From contig JALHMI010000004.1 of NCBI GenBank assembly GCA_022844125.1, positions 162,777-226,776 on the forward strand: a DNA stretch of 64,000 bases, in the 5' to 3' direction. Positions 8,540 through 18,810 of this stretch are shown one piece after another; the first letter of the stretch is position 1, and every line of letters starts with the position of its first letter. The notes under the pieces are model-generated. The model did not search any database. It was not told where the DNA came from and saw nothing but the letters and a program-made list of their open reading frames with translations. Source of the DNA: Pirellulales bacterium (GTDB lineage Bacteria > Planctomycetota > Planctomycetia > Pirellulales > PALSA-1355). Made by a program: the position numbers and the translations under genes.

Positions 8540-10330
8540 ATGCCGGCAAAGAGAGGCGAGGTGTCGGTCAAGCACGTCGCAGCATCCAAGCCCGTTGTGT
8601 TCGCTGGCGTGCTGCTCATCTTGTTGGTGGTGAGCCTGGCGATCTGGAACCATCGCCTCGCGAGCAACCGCGAACTGCACCTGGTCAACGGCTTTGACGT
8701 GCCGGTCGTGCTCCAGTTAGACCAATGGCCGGAAGTCGCGCTTGAGCCGCATCGCGGCGTCAAGTTGGATCTGGCCGAGGGCCGGCACTTCGCCAAGGTT
8801 TCCTACGCCGGTCAGACGCTGGCCGAGGGTGCGTTCGAGGTGAGCACGCCCTATTTGAGCCGGTGGTGGCTTAGGCCGCTGTTCATCTACAACGCCGGCG
8901 GCGGCGCTCCGATCGTGTGGGAGGAAGTCGTCTATGCCGAGAAGCTGACCGACGGCGGTGAAACGCGGGTCTCGCTCAATCCGGGGCTGAACGCGTTCGA
9001 TCACGTGGACTACGTGTTTCAGGAGTTTCCGTCGTCGCTCGAAGGTCTGGGAGGACAACGCTTGGTGCGAACGCGCGTCAGCGTGGCCCCGCTCACCACC
9101 GATCAGGTGCTGCTTTTGCCGCCGGAGATGGCTAGCCTGGACGACAAGCTCGCATATGTCGAGAGACACATGCGGCTGGGAGACGATTCGAAGTTTATGC
9201 TTCAGTCGTATGTGTCCGCGGCGGCAGCCGCCAATAAGTTGGACCGGGCCAAGATGTTTATTGCGGCCGGGCTGGACGAGACGCCGCTGAAGATCGAGTG
9301 GCATCGAATGGCTGAAATGCTCGCGCAAGCTCCGGTCGAGCGCGAGGCGCTGCGCTTGCGATACAAGCAGTTGATTGCCGAGGATTCTGAGAACGCGATC
9401 GCCTGCTACCTGCTGGGGCGGATGGAGCCAATCGAAGCGGCCATTGCGCTGTACGATCGCGCCATCGAAATCGATTCAGAAGCGTACGATCCCTGGCTGG
9501 CCAAGGGAGATCTTTTGCGCTCGATGGGTGACTTTGCAGCCGCGCGGACTTGCTATGAGCGTGCCGTGGAGTTGGAGCCCGACGACCAGGAACTGTACGG
9601 CTACTTCCTGGACGTGCGTTATGCGCTCGGCGAGTTTGCCGAGCTGGAAGCGGAGGTGCGCGAGGAACTGCGACTGGATTCCGCGCGACTGGATATGCAT
9701 TTGCGACTGGTCGGCGTGCTGTACGCTCAGAACAAAGTTGACGAAGCGCGTCAGGTTAACGAGGAATATGTAGCGCGAGCCCGGGCCGAGTCGAAGGACT
9801 TTCCGGCGCAGACCGTGGGATTGTGCTACGGGGCGCAACATTACCTGGAGCGCGACTTTGCCCAGGTGCTTGAGGATTCGCAGACCTACCCTCTGGCTGG
9901 CGGGGAAGCCAGGATGCGGTATCAAGCTCAGCTCGAACTGGGGCAGCTCGACGAGGCCGGAAAGAGCTTGTTGGCGGCCGGCGGCGACGGCTTCGACATG
10001 CTGCAACTTGGCGTGGCCTGGCGACTGGCGGGCCACGAAGCCCAGGCGCGCGAGTGGCAGGCCCGCGCGATTCAACAACTCAACGCGGGGGGCGACCAGC
10101 ACCAGCTCGCTGCGAAGCTGGTGACCGAGCCGGCGAGCGTTTCGCGGAGCGACGTGCAGCACGTGCTGCTGGAGCCAGCGAACAAGGTGGCGCTGTCGCT
10201 AGCGATCGCCCAGCAGCAGCCGCGCGGGAAACGCGAGGAACTCCTGTCGCTGGCCGAGCGGATGAACTACACGCTGGGCGCCTTGTGCTATTTTCGCGAG
10301 AGCGCGATCAAGGCTCTGAAAGCAAAATAG
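8540..10330 (+). CDS. Membrane-anchored TPR protein
   Basis: A 596-residue protein with one N-terminal transmembrane helix (about residues 17-35, PVVFAGVLLILLVVSLAIW). A beta-rich extracytoplasmic segment follows to about residue 200 (NGFDVPVVLQLD, GRHFAKVSYAGQTLAEG), then tetratricopeptide-type helical repeats from about residue 270 to the end (for example YDPWLAKGDLLRSMGDFAAARTCYERA). No enzymatic motif is seen. Likely a protein-protein interaction scaffold on the periplasmic face. GTG 8561, in frame behind GAGAGGCGAG, is an alternative start. It converges with the opposite-strand gene ending at 10351. Confidence 0.75.
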   Translation: MPAKRGEVSVKHVAASKPVVFAGVLLILLVVSLAIWNHRLASNRELHLVNGFDVPVVLQLDQWPEVALEPHRGVKLDLAEGRHFAKVSYAGQTLAEGAFEVSTPYLSRWWLRPLFIYNAGGGAPIVWEEVVYAEKLTDGGETRVSLNPGLNAFDHVDYVFQEFPSSLEGLGGQRLVRTRVSVAPLTTDQVLLLPPEMASLDDKLAYVERHMRLGDDSKFMLQSYVSAAAAANKLDRAKMFIAAGLDETPLKIEWHRMAEMLAQAPVEREALRLRYKQLIAEDSENAIACYLLGRMEPIEAAIALYDRAIEIDSEAYDPWLAKGDLLRSMGDFAAARTCYERAVELEPDDQELYGYFLDVRYALGEFAELEAEVREELRLDSARLDMHLRLVGVLYAQNKVDEARQVNEEYVARARAESKDFPAQTVGLCYGAQHYLERDFAQVLEDSQTYPLAGGEARMRYQAQLELGQLDEAGKSLLAAGGDGFDMLQLGVAWRLAGHEAQAREWQARAIQQLNAGGDQHQLAAKLVTEPASVSRSDVQHVLLEPANKVALSLAIAQQQPRGKREELLSLAERMNYTLGALCYFRESAIKALKAK

Positions 10331-10350
10331 CGACGCGCGAGCAGGTCGGA

Positions 10351-12729
10351 TTACTTCTTTTCCGTACCGCCGTTGGTTTCGGCGTCTGCTTGAGGAGCCT
10401 TGGTTTCCGCCGGCTCGGGCGTGGGTTTCGGTTCCGGCACGGCCGCCTTCTCGGTCGCCTGGGCCTCGGCCACCTTGATCTTCTCCTGGATCGTTTGGGC
10501 CTTGTCGGGCTCCTCGTCACGCTCGTAAGCGGCGGCACTCTTCCGCCAACTGTCGATCGCATCGGCGATCTGACCGTTGAGCAATTGCGCTTCGCCCAGG
10601 TGATCGAAGATCACGCCGTCGGCTTCAGGAATGGAGGCGGCGACCTTCAGTTCAGCGACGGCCTCGGGATATCGCCCCAGCCGATACAGCACCCAGCCCA
10701 GGCTGTCGCGATAGGCCATGTTCTTGGGATCGTCGGCGACGGCCGCTTCGATCATCCGCCGGGCGAGATCGAGATGTTTGCCGGCGTCGGCCCAGAGATA
10801 GCCCAGGTCGTTAAGCGCCCCGGCGTCCTCGGGAAATTCGTCGAGCACCTGTTCGAGCCACTCCTCGCCCAAGTCTTGATCACCTTGCATGATGGCGATG
10901 TTCGAGAGCACGAGGCGGGCGTCGCGCAGCACGTCGCGCACTTCAGGCGATTCATAATTCTTGTCGTACTCGTCGAGCAGCATCTGGTAGCGCCGCTTGG
11001 CCTCGTCCAAACGATCGGCATGGAACTCGATCCAGGCGGCGCGGCTGGCGAAGCGAGGTGCGTCGGTCTTGGCCCTGGCGGCAGCCTCGGCCCGGGCGAG
11101 CGCCTCGTCCGTGCGGCCAGCCATTTCCAGTGCGCCGGAGAGATAGAACTCGAGTGTCGGCTTATCGTCGGCGAGAGCTTCGTTCTCCAGGCCCCGTTCG
11201 AGAATCTTGATCGCGCGGTCGTGTTGTTCCTTGGCAAACAGTTCGAGTCCCCAGGTGACGAGCGTCTCGGCAGGCTTGACGCCTTCGGCCTTGAGAGCCG
11301 CCTCGAACAGCTGCTCGGCTTCGTCGTACTTCTCCAGCTCGAGAGCAAGCAGCGCGGCGGCCATCAGCGGGCCGTAGTCGAGCGGCTTGGCATCGGCGAC
11401 CGGCTCGTCGGCCTCGGGGAGCTGTTTGAGGGCTTCGTTCACGACCGCTTCCGCGGCAGGGCGATCCTCGGCGAGCGCATCGCCCGACTCTCCGAGCGGC
11501 GCGAGGCTGGCCGTGCGGCCGACGGTGTCACCCAGCAGCGCGAGCAGTTTTTCGCTTTCCTGTTGACGTCGGTAAATGTCGACGAGTCCCGTGACGGCTT
11601 CGATCGGCGGACGTTGTGGGCGGGCGGCAATGATCGCTTCAAAGATCGGGCGCGCCTTTCCCAACTGGCTTTCCTTGCGATACCGCTCGGCGATGAAGTA
11701 GCTGAGCGGGATGTTCTCAGGATTGGCGGCGCGAAACACTTCGAGCCGTTCAAGCAATCTGCCTTCCTGGCCAAGATCCGTCAGCACCTGCTCGAAAAGC
11801 TCGTAGGGATCGGTTCCCTGGGAGGCGGACTTTTCTGCGAGGTAGGTCTCAAGCTTCGCCAGTGCCTGGGCCGGCCGCCCACGCAGAGCGTCGAGTCGGG
11901 CGGCGTTGTACAGCGAGAGGGCTTCATCCTTCTGGAAGGTGGCCGCCTTGGCGAAGGCCGCCTCGGCCGCGTCCGCGCGTTTGGCCTCCAAGAAGCATTC
12001 GCCAAAGAGCTGGTAGGTCAGTTCGCCCTTGTTGACCAGGGCCTTCTGCACGTCATCCGAGAGTCCGAAGTCGCCCGGCGTCTCGAGAGCCGCGATTACC
12101 TTGGCAAAGTTGTCGGCCGAACGCTCGTAGTTCTTTTCCAGGAAGTACAGCCGGCCGATCTCCATCCACATCAGCACCGAGTCGGCCGAGGGCTTGCCAG
12201 TTTTTTCCTGGAGGAGCAGGGCCTTCTCGTACAGCCTGAGCGCGCGCTGCGACTGGCCATTTTCGGTCAGGTACATTGCCAGGCGGCGGAGCAGATTGGC
12301 GTCCGTCGGATCGCGCTCGGCCATCAGCAAGGCATAGCGAACGCCTTCTTCCTCCCGCTCGAGATTGAACGCCAGGGGGACGATCTCGCGGAGGGCGGCC
12401 GTGGCGGCCGGATCGAAGCGAAATGCCCGTTGATAGTTCCGCAGGGCCTCGGCGTAGTTCTGCTTCTGTTCGGCCACCCGCGCGGCAGCGAACAGGGCCA
12501 AAGCCTGGATGTGATCCTCCTCATCGTCACTACGCGGCCGGAGCGGCGTCAGCGGTTCGACCGCGTCGTCGAAGGGAGAGTCCGCGGGGACCGCCAGGTT
12601 CTTGGTTTCGGCTGGGGCGGCGGCGAGCGGAAGGGCCGTGGTGATGACCAGCAGCAGGGCCAAGGCCCACGAACTGAGCAACCGCGTGGGGCCGCTGTTC
12701 GACGAGGAGAGGGGGGCTCGGCGTGTCAT
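10351..12729 (-). CDS. Exported TPR-repeat protein
   Basis: A 792-residue protein with a signal peptide (residues about 17-38, LLSSWALALLLVITTALPLA) and TPR repeats over nearly its whole length, such as ALRNYQRAFRFDPAATAALRE and GYLWADAGKHLDLARRMIEA. The C-terminal 60 residues are Glu/Lys/Pro/Thr-rich and disordered. ATG 12729 is chosen because it begins the signal peptide; the frame is open further upstream. It may be the last gene of the nusA-infB-rbfA run (150 bases from the preceding gene). No specific function can be assigned. Confidence 0.8.
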   Translation of the reverse strand: MTRRAPLSSSNSGPTRLLSSWALALLLVITTALPLAAAPAETKNLAVPADSPFDDAVEPLTPLRPRSDDEEDHIQALALFAAARVAEQKQNYAEALRNYQRAFRFDPAATAALREIVPLAFNLEREEEGVRYALLMAERDPTDANLLRRLAMYLTENGQSQRALRLYEKALLLQEKTGKPSADSVLMWMEIGRLYFLEKNYERSADNFAKVIAALETPGDFGLSDDVQKALVNKGELTYQLFGECFLEAKRADAAEAAFAKAATFQKDEALSLYNAARLDALRGRPAQALAKLETYLAEKSASQGTDPYELFEQVLTDLGQEGRLLERLEVFRAANPENIPLSYFIAERYRKESQLGKARPIFEAIIAARPQRPPIEAVTGLVDIYRRQQESEKLLALLGDTVGRTASLAPLGESGDALAEDRPAAEAVVNEALKQLPEADEPVADAKPLDYGPLMAAALLALELEKYDEAEQLFEAALKAEGVKPAETLVTWGLELFAKEQHDRAIKILERGLENEALADDKPTLEFYLSGALEMAGRTDEALARAEAAARAKTDAPRFASRAAWIEFHADRLDEAKRRYQMLLDEYDKNYESPEVRDVLRDARLVLSNIAIMQGDQDLGEEWLEQVLDEFPEDAGALNDLGYLWADAGKHLDLARRMIEAAVADDPKNMAYRDSLGWVLYRLGRYPEAVAELKVAASIPEADGVIFDHLGEAQLLNGQIADAIDSWRKSAAAYERDEEPDKAQTIQEKIKVAEAQATEKAAVPEPKPTPEPAETKAPQADAETNGGTEKK

Positions 12730-12879
12730 GCCGTGGTTCTCGCGAGTTTTGCGGGGGCTGCGCAGCGGGGCAGGGGATTGCCGACGCGGGCCGGTTCCAT
12801 TGTACCGGCAAGCGGTGTTCTGGGCAGGCAAGCGTCCGCCCATCGCCAGCCGTCTGCCCAGGTCGGGCAGCATTGGTCG

Positions 12880-13818
12880 CTAGCGAGGCTTTCGCTTGGC
12901 GAGCGCCTTGGCGGGGACTTTTTTCGCGGGCAGGGGTTTCTTCTTGGCCGGAGCGGCGGCCTTTTGCCGGTGGACGGCTTTTTCCGGAGCTTTTTGAACT
13001 TGTTTCTCCGCCGGCTTGGACTTCTTGCCCGCGGCGTCCTTCAGATCCTTGCCGTCCTTCTTTTTGCCGTCCAACCCCTTTTTGTGAGCGACGGGCGCCG
13101 GAGCGGGCTCCGGCGGCGGTTCCGGCGCCTTCTTGGACGCCCGTTTGGGAAACCGCTCTTTGGCGTCGGGAGCGATCGAGAGCAGCAACTCGCGGACGCT
13201 GTTGGAAAACGGCGAGGCGAAAAAGTCGGCTCCCAACTCGTGCAGCAGCGAGCCAAACTCCTGGCCTTTGCTCTTGGGAATGGCGCGTTCCATGCCGGGG
13301 ACATTGCCCGACTCGGCTTCGGACTCGCTGATCACACCGACGACGTAGAGCGCGCCGAGCGTCCCTTTGTCGACGGGGATCGCGTGGCCGCCGAGCGCGG
13401 TCTGCGTCGCGTAGGCCACGACGAACGGCGTCGCGCCTTGCAGCTTCTGCATCCGCTTGACGGCTTCGCCGATGTTTTTCTTCTTGAGGTGCTCCAGATC
13501 GAACGAGTAGTCCGATTCGAAGACGCTTTGCAGAATGCCCTTGAGCCGCGCGGCCGCTTCGTGGGCGTCGGGCAGCATGCTCATGACTTCGGCGAGTTCC
13601 TTGACCGTGCTGACGCGGATCTCATTCCAGTCGAAGAAAGCCCGACGGACGGTTTCATAGGCCTGCACGGCCGTATCATGCCGGGCGTTTTCCAGCAAGG
13701 CTGCAAAGAGCAACGTATCCAGCAGCACGTGATCGCCCTTGGTGGGCGTGTGCTTGTAGGTGCGCTTGAGCACCTTGTGCGTTTTGTTCAGAAGTGATGC
13801 GCGGTTCGTCGTGCTCAT
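12880..13818 (-). CDS. HhH-GPD (endonuclease III-like) fold protein with Lys-rich tail
   Basis: A 312-residue protein. Residues 1-205 resemble the HhH-GPD base-excision-repair glycosylase fold: TVKELAEVMSMLPDAHEAAARL, then an HhH-like segment LQGATPFVVAYATQTALGG and the conserved Asp region AIPVDKGTLGALYVVGV. The catalytic Lys of endonuclease III and its C-terminal 4Fe-4S cysteines are not seen, so glycosylase activity is doubtful. From about residue 215 the protein is Lys/Ala/Pro-rich, like a histone H1 tail, suggesting nonspecific DNA or RNA binding. It lies 81 bases after rbfA on the same strand. The family call is moderate. Confidence 0.6.
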   Translation of the reverse strand: MSTTNRASLLNKTHKVLKRTYKHTPTKGDHVLLDTLLFAALLENARHDTAVQAYETVRRAFFDWNEIRVSTVKELAEVMSMLPDAHEAAARLKGILQSVFESDYSFDLEHLKKKNIGEAVKRMQKLQGATPFVVAYATQTALGGHAIPVDKGTLGALYVVGVISESEAESGNVPGMERAIPKSKGQEFGSLLHELGADFFASPFSNSVRELLLSIAPDAKERFPKRASKKAPEPPPEPAPAPVAHKKGLDGKKKDGKDLKDAAGKKSKPAEKQVQKAPEKAVHRQKAAAPAKKKPLPAKKVPAKALAKRKPR

Positions 13819-13899
13819 GCCAGTCTCAACAGGGTCGCGGATTCGTGGGGTGGGATATTCTGAGCGGGCAGGTGGGAAATCGTGGTGATGCGTGTGCGT

Positions 13900-14379
13900 T
13901 TAGCGAGAGTCGTTCGATGGCTCGTCGTCGATCGCGTCCGTGTCCATCACGTCGCCGTCAGAATCGTCCTCGGGTTGTTCTTCGTCGTGGTCCAAGTCTT
14001 GATCATCCGCAAGCTGATCGTGGTGCTCAGCGTGGGCTGGGGGCAGCACGGATTGCAGAATCTGGCTGATCTCGATCGAACGTTTGACTCCCAAGTCTAG
14101 CACGAACGCCAGACGGGGGGTGTAGCGCGTGTCGATTCGTTTGGCGACCTTGGATTGCAAAAATCCCGCGGCATTTTGCAGTCCCCGCAGGCTAAGCTGC
14201 TGTTTCGTTTCATCCCCCATAACCGATACATGCACCTTGGCCTGCCGCATATCCGCGGAGACCTCGACATACGTTACGGTCACATCCTTCACTCGGGGGT
14301 CCTTGAGGTCCGTCAGAATCGCCATGCTGACGACCTCGCGGATAGCTTCGGCCGCCTTTTGCGTTCGTCTCGAACTCAT
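13900..14379 (-). CDS. rbfA: Ribosome-binding factor A
   Basis: A 159-residue protein of the RbfA family, a KH-like factor that binds the 30S subunit and helps 16S rRNA 5'-end maturation. The core is clear: [41 protein letters not shown] and [14 protein letters not shown]. About 50 acidic residues (Asp/Glu/His-rich) extend past the usual end of about 120. ATG 14379 has GGTGAG about 7 bases upstream; an in-frame GTG at 14391 is a weaker alternative. It is the third gene of nusA-infB-rbfA. Confidence 0.93.
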   Translation of the reverse strand: MSSRRTQKAAEAIREVVSMAILTDLKDPRVKDVTVTYVEVSADMRQAKVHVSVMGDETKQQLSLRGLQNAAGFLQSKVAKRIDTRYTPRLAFVLDLGVKRSIEISQILQSVLPPAHAEHHDQLADDQDLDHDEEQPEDDSDGDVMDTDAIDDEPSNDSR

Positions 14380-14466
14380 GCCAACACTCACCCGTTCCGC
14401 CGCTTGATCCAGACCGCCAGCACTTCAGGACCCGCGCCGCACGTACGACGCCGGTCCGACGTGCCG

Positions 14467-17133
14467 TTAGAAGGTGCGGGCGAACTCCTCTACCTTGTAC
14501 ACTTCGAGAATGTCGCCTTCCTTGAGGTCGTTGAACCCGGCCAGCTTGATGCCGCATTCCAGGCCTTCGCGGACTTCGCGGGCGTCGTCCTTCTCGCGTT
14601 TCAGCGAATCCATCGCGTAGTCGCCGATGATTCGGTTGTCGCGAATCAGCCGCACGCGGCCGTTACGCTGGATCGTGCCCGAAAGCACGCGGCAACCGGC
14701 GATCGTGCCGACCCGGCTGATCGTGAACGTGCGTTGCACGAGGGCCCGGCCCATGTCGACTTCGCGCTGCTCGGGTTCGAGCATGCCTTCGAGCGCGGCC
14801 TTCAGGTCTTCGGTCAACTTGTAGATGATGTCGTAGCGGCGAACCTGTACGCCCCGGTCATCGGCGAGCGAGCGGGCGTTCTCGTCTGGCACGACGTTGA
14901 AGCCAATGATCACCGCGTCTGAAGCGTCGGCCAGGTGCACGTCCGCTACGGAGATGCCGCCGACCGTGGCTTGGAGCAACTTGATCTTCACCTCGGGGTG
15001 AACAAGCTTGGTGAGCTCCTTCTGAATGGCTTCGATCGAGCCGCGCACATCCGCCCGGAGGATGATATTGAGCGTCTTGACCTCTTTCTGGCCGAGGTGA
15101 TCGAACAGGTTCTCCAGCGTGACGTGCTGGGGCTCCAGGCCGAGGGCGGCGCGACGGCTCATGCCTTCGCGCTTCTCGGCGATTTCGCGGGCCACGGAGA
15201 TTTCCGGCAGCACGAAGAAGTGCTCGCCGGCCGCGGGCGCCACGTTGAGCCCGGTCACGTTGACCGGCATGCTCGGGCCGGCCGTCTGGTGCTGCTTTGT
15301 GGGTTTGAGCGTGTCGTACATGGCTTTGACGCGGCCATAAGCCGAGCCGCAAACCACGGCGTCGCCAACCTTGAGCGTGCCGGCCTGGACAATGAGCTTG
15401 GCCACCACGCCCCGGCCTTCGTGCAACTCGGCTTCGAGGCACGTGCCGCGAGCCGGGCGGTTCGGATTGGCCCGGTAGTCGCGCAGTTCGGCGATCGTGA
15501 GCAGGGTTTCCAGCAGGTCGTCCATACCGGTGCCTTGCGTGGCGCTGGTTTTGACGACTTCGGTGTCGCCACCCCATTCGCTGGGCAAGAGCTCCGCGGC
15601 GGCGAGCTGCTGGTAAATGCGCTGGACGTCCACGCCGGGCAGATCGATCTTGTTCAGCGCCACGACGATTGGCACCCCGGCCGCCTTGGCGTGAGAGATG
15701 GCTTCCTCGGTCTGCGGCATGAGTCCGTCGTCCGCCGCTACAACCAGCACGGCGATGTCCGTAACGTTGGCGCCACGCGCCCGCATTTCGGTAAACGCCT
15801 CGTGGCCCGGCGTATCGACAAACGAAATCTTGCGGCCGTCCTTCTCGATCTGATAGGCACGGATGTGCTGGGTGATGCCGCCGCTTTCGCCGCTGACCAC
15901 GTTGATGCCGATAATCCGATCCAAGAGCGATGTCTTACCGTGATCAACGTGACCCAGGAATGTGATCACGGGCGGTCGTGGCTCGAGCAGGACGCCCTCT
16001 TCATCGTCACCACTGAGTCGAGCGAGCGTCTCCTCGCCGGCGTCAACCGCCTGCTTGAAGTCGACCTCGAGGCCGAGTTCGACGGCCAGGAGTTCGGCCA
16101 TGTCGGGCTCGATCTCGGAGTTGATGTTGCCCATCGTGCCGAGTTGCAGCAGGTGGCGGAGCACCTGCTGGGCAGTGACCCCCACGGCTTCGGAGAAGCT
16201 GCGGACAGTGGCCGGAAACTGCACGGTGGCGCGACCTTTGCGCGGGGCGGCGGTATTCGTTCCGGTGCGCTTGGTGGGGCGGTAGGCACGAGATCGACGC
16301 GGCGCCGAGGCACCTTCTTCGTCATCTCCGCGGCGCGTCACGTTGGTCACGCGGCGGCGATTGAGCTGCCGCTGCTCGCGGCCGACCGGAGCCATTTCCT
16401 CGGTCGGAGCTGCGGCCGGACCGCCGCTCTTGGTGCGGCGGCCGCGGCCTGGTGCGGCGGGTTCCGCCGGCGGGGGCGCGGCGCCGCCTCGATCGCGCCG
16501 TTCGCCGCGACCACCTGGTGGGACCGGGCCGCGGGTGGGTTTCGGCGTGGTCTGCTCTTCCTGGTGACGCTTGTCCTGCGTCTTGCGCACGTGATCGATC
16601 AGCGGCTTGCTGCCGCCGCGATTGGCCGCCTTGATGGCGTCGATCGGCAGCCGCATGTCGGGCTTTTGAGCCTCGACTTCCTTCTCCGCCGCCTGCTCGG
16701 GCATCGTCACTTCCGGCATCGGCGCGAGCTTGATCGCGGCCGTCCGCGGTGGCGGCGAGGGGCGCGGGCCCACGGGCCTCGGCGCCGGCGCGTCGGGCTT
16801 CTTTCTGCCGAGCACCGGAACCTTGTCGGGCACCGTGCCTGTGGGAGCAATGTAGTCTTCGCGGCGCACGACATCAGGCCCTTCAGGGGCAGACGCGGGT
16901 GCGGGGGTCGAGGCGGGCGTCGACACCGGAACGGGCGCAGCAGGACGCGGTTTGGCGGGCTTGCCGCCGCCGGCGCCGCCGGCCAGGTACGCTTTGACGC
17001 GGTCGACCTCTTCATCCGTCAGGCTGGCAAGTGCCGAGCCTTTACCGGTCACGCCGGCGGCCGTGCAAATGTCGACCAGGACTTTGCTGTCGAGCTTCAG
17101 TTCTTTCGCCAAGGAATAGATACGAACGGGCAA
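14467..17133 (-). CDS. infB: Translation initiation factor IF-2
   Basis: An 888-residue GTPase that places initiator tRNA on the 30S subunit. Order: IF2_N domain (residues 1-52, [17 protein letters not shown]), a long Pro/Ala/Arg-rich linker (55-310), a second IF2_N-like segment (about 310-365), and the G domain with GHVDHGKT near residue 393, DTPGHE and NKID near 491, then the C-terminal beta-barrel domains. The start is TTG 17133, supported by GGAGGG 7 bases upstream. It lies 105 bases after nusA. Length is normal for bacterial IF-2. Confidence 0.97.
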   Translation of the reverse strand: MPVRIYSLAKELKLDSKVLVDICTAAGVTGKGSALASLTDEEVDRVKAYLAGGAGGGKPAKPRPAAPVPVSTPASTPAPASAPEGPDVVRREDYIAPTGTVPDKVPVLGRKKPDAPAPRPVGPRPSPPPRTAAIKLAPMPEVTMPEQAAEKEVEAQKPDMRLPIDAIKAANRGGSKPLIDHVRKTQDKRHQEEQTTPKPTRGPVPPGGRGERRDRGGAAPPPAEPAAPGRGRRTKSGGPAAAPTEEMAPVGREQRQLNRRRVTNVTRRGDDEEGASAPRRSRAYRPTKRTGTNTAAPRKGRATVQFPATVRSFSEAVGVTAQQVLRHLLQLGTMGNINSEIEPDMAELLAVELGLEVDFKQAVDAGEETLARLSGDDEEGVLLEPRPPVITFLGHVDHGKTSLLDRIIGINVVSGESGGITQHIRAYQIEKDGRKISFVDTPGHEAFTEMRARGANVTDIAVLVVAADDGLMPQTEEAISHAKAAGVPIVVALNKIDLPGVDVQRIYQQLAAAELLPSEWGGDTEVVKTSATQGTGMDDLLETLLTIAELRDYRANPNRPARGTCLEAELHEGRGVVAKLIVQAGTLKVGDAVVCGSAYGRVKAMYDTLKPTKQHQTAGPSMPVNVTGLNVAPAAGEHFFVLPEISVAREIAEKREGMSRRAALGLEPQHVTLENLFDHLGQKEVKTLNIILRADVRGSIEAIQKELTKLVHPEVKIKLLQATVGGISVADVHLADASDAVIIGFNVVPDENARSLADDRGVQVRRYDIIYKLTEDLKAALEGMLEPEQREVDMGRALVQRTFTISRVGTIAGCRVLSGTIQRNGRVRLIRDNRIIGDYAMDSLKREKDDAREVREGLECGIKLAGFNDLKEGDILEVYKVEEFARTF

Positions 17134-17238
17134 GTTTTAGCCCTCCACTGCCGTGTCGCGACTGGCCGTTACGCCGGCCGGCCAGGACATCAATTGATAA
17201 CCCTAATTCATGGACGAGTCTCCCCTATCACGTTGACC

Positions 17239-18591
17239 TCATCCTTCGTCCGCCGCGGGCGGCTCACTGCCTTCCGCTGCGGGCGAACTTTCCTCACTTT
17301 CAGTCGGCGGCAGATCGTCTGCCGCGGGGGCGGTTTCGCCGCGGGCCGCACGTTCGGCGGCTTCGGCTGCTTCGGCGGCCGCGGTGGCCGCGTCGATCCG
17401 CTCTTGTTCACGCTGGCGTCGGCGTTCGAGCGCGGCGGCCTGTTCGGCCTCTTGCGCCTTCGCTTCCGCTTGTTCTATGATCTGCGATGCCTGCTCTTCG
17501 GACAACTCGCCCATTTCCTGCAGGGCGTCCGGCTCGATGATCGAAAGGTCGTCGTACGACAGGAATCCCTCGCCCACCAGCCGCTCACTGAGGCTTTCTT
17601 CCACGCCCTCGAGCGAGGAAAACCCGACCACGGCTCGCTCAATCGACTCGTCGAGCTCTTCGCGGGTCATGATCTCGATGTCCCAGCCGCAAAGCTTGCT
17701 CGCCAGGCGGACGTTCTGCCCGCGGCGGCCGATGGCCAGCGAAAGCTGATCCTCGCGGACCAGGACGATTGCTCGACCCAGCATCTGGCAGAGGATGACT
17801 TCCTCGACCTCGGCCGGCTGCAAGGCGTTGGGAATCAGGACTTGCAGGTCGTCGCTCCAGCGGACGATGTCAATTCGCTCGCCGGCCAGTTCGTCGACGA
17901 TGTTCTTAATGCGGTTGCCGCGGACACCAACGCAAGCGCCGACGCAGTCGACTCGCTGGTCGGAACTGCTCACAGCCACCTTGCTGCGGTAGCCGGGCTC
18001 GCGTGCCATGGCCCGGATTTCGATGACGCCATCGGCGATTTCGGGAATCTCCTGCTCGAACAACCGCTGCACGAGTTGCGGGCGGGTGCGGCTGAGGATG
18101 ACCTTCACACGGCTGCCGGCCTTGCGGACTTCGAATACCGTGGCTCGCACGCGTTCGTTGGGATGGTGCGTTTCGCCGGGGATCTGCTCGCTGCGGGGGA
18201 GGATCGCCTCGACGTTGGTGAGCGAGACCGTGGCGGCGCCGCCTTCGTAGCGCTGGACCACGCCGGTGATCATCTGGCCGATCTGCTCGAAGTATTCGTC
18301 GTACAGGGCGTCACGCTCGGCTTCGCGGATCTTTTGGATCATCACCTGCTTGGCGGTTTGCGCGCCGATTCGCCCGACGGTTTCCTCGGGATCGAGAGGC
18401 GTGCCGTTGTGGGTGCCGCTGATCGAGCCGTCTTTGCGGTCGATGTTGACGACAATATCTTCTTCTTCGCCGTATTGTTTTTTGGCGGCAGACACCAGGG
18501 CCGCTTCGATCGCGGTAAACACGACCTCCTTGTCGACGTTCTTGTCGCGGTGGATCGCGTCGACGATTCGCAGCAGTTCGTTGGCATTCAT
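17239..18591 (-). CDS. nusA: Transcription termination/antitermination factor NusA
   Basis: A 450-residue RNA polymerase-associated factor. It has the N-terminal NusA domain (1-125), an S1 domain (about 130-200, [18 protein letters not shown]), and two KH domains (about 225-345; [19 protein letters not shown] and [15 protein letters not shown]). A helical segment with one HhH-like repeat ([18 protein letters not shown]) and an acidic Ala/Glu-rich tail follow. It heads nusA-infB-rbfA. The usual upstream partner rimP is not adjacent; an ABC ATPase gene lies there instead, 219 bases away. Confidence 0.97.
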   Translation of the reverse strand: MNANELLRIVDAIHRDKNVDKEVVFTAIEAALVSAAKKQYGEEEDIVVNIDRKDGSISGTHNGTPLDPEETVGRIGAQTAKQVMIQKIREAERDALYDEYFEQIGQMITGVVQRYEGGAATVSLTNVEAILPRSEQIPGETHHPNERVRATVFEVRKAGSRVKVILSRTRPQLVQRLFEQEIPEIADGVIEIRAMAREPGYRSKVAVSSSDQRVDCVGACVGVRGNRIKNIVDELAGERIDIVRWSDDLQVLIPNALQPAEVEEVILCQMLGRAIVLVREDQLSLAIGRRGQNVRLASKLCGWDIEIMTREELDESIERAVVGFSSLEGVEESLSERLVGEGFLSYDDLSIIEPDALQEMGELSEEQASQIIEQAEAKAQEAEQAAALERRRQREQERIDAATAAAEAAEAAERAARGETAPAADDLPPTESEESSPAAEGSEPPAADEG

Positions 18592-18810
18592 GGTTGGTTC
18601 GATTCCCTCGGCTAAGCTCGAATTGTCGGGGCGAGGTCGCGAGGCGTGCCGTCACGTGATTGGCGGCCGACTCGGAAACTATCCCCTCGGCGAATTGTTA
18701 AACGTGAGTCTTCAGACGCTTACAGTCTCCACAAATAGGTCGAATCGGGGCGGGTTCGAATTCGGGGTCTCGTTTTCGTCCGTCGTGCCTCTTCGGTCCA
18801 TCCGCTGCGG

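Noticed and set aside
6785..8680. A 631-codon - strand open frame
   Set aside because: Antisense to the tetrahaem cytochrome gene; no family features.
10054..13797. A 1247-codon open frame on + opposite the TPR and HhH genes
   Set aside because: It is antisense to two genes with clear repeats and signal peptide, has no ribosome site or recognisable domain, and is expected in GC-rich DNA where the complementary frame lacks stops.
14935..18615. A 1226-codon + strand open frame
   Set aside because: Exact antisense shadow of infB and nusA, whose motifs are unmistakable.
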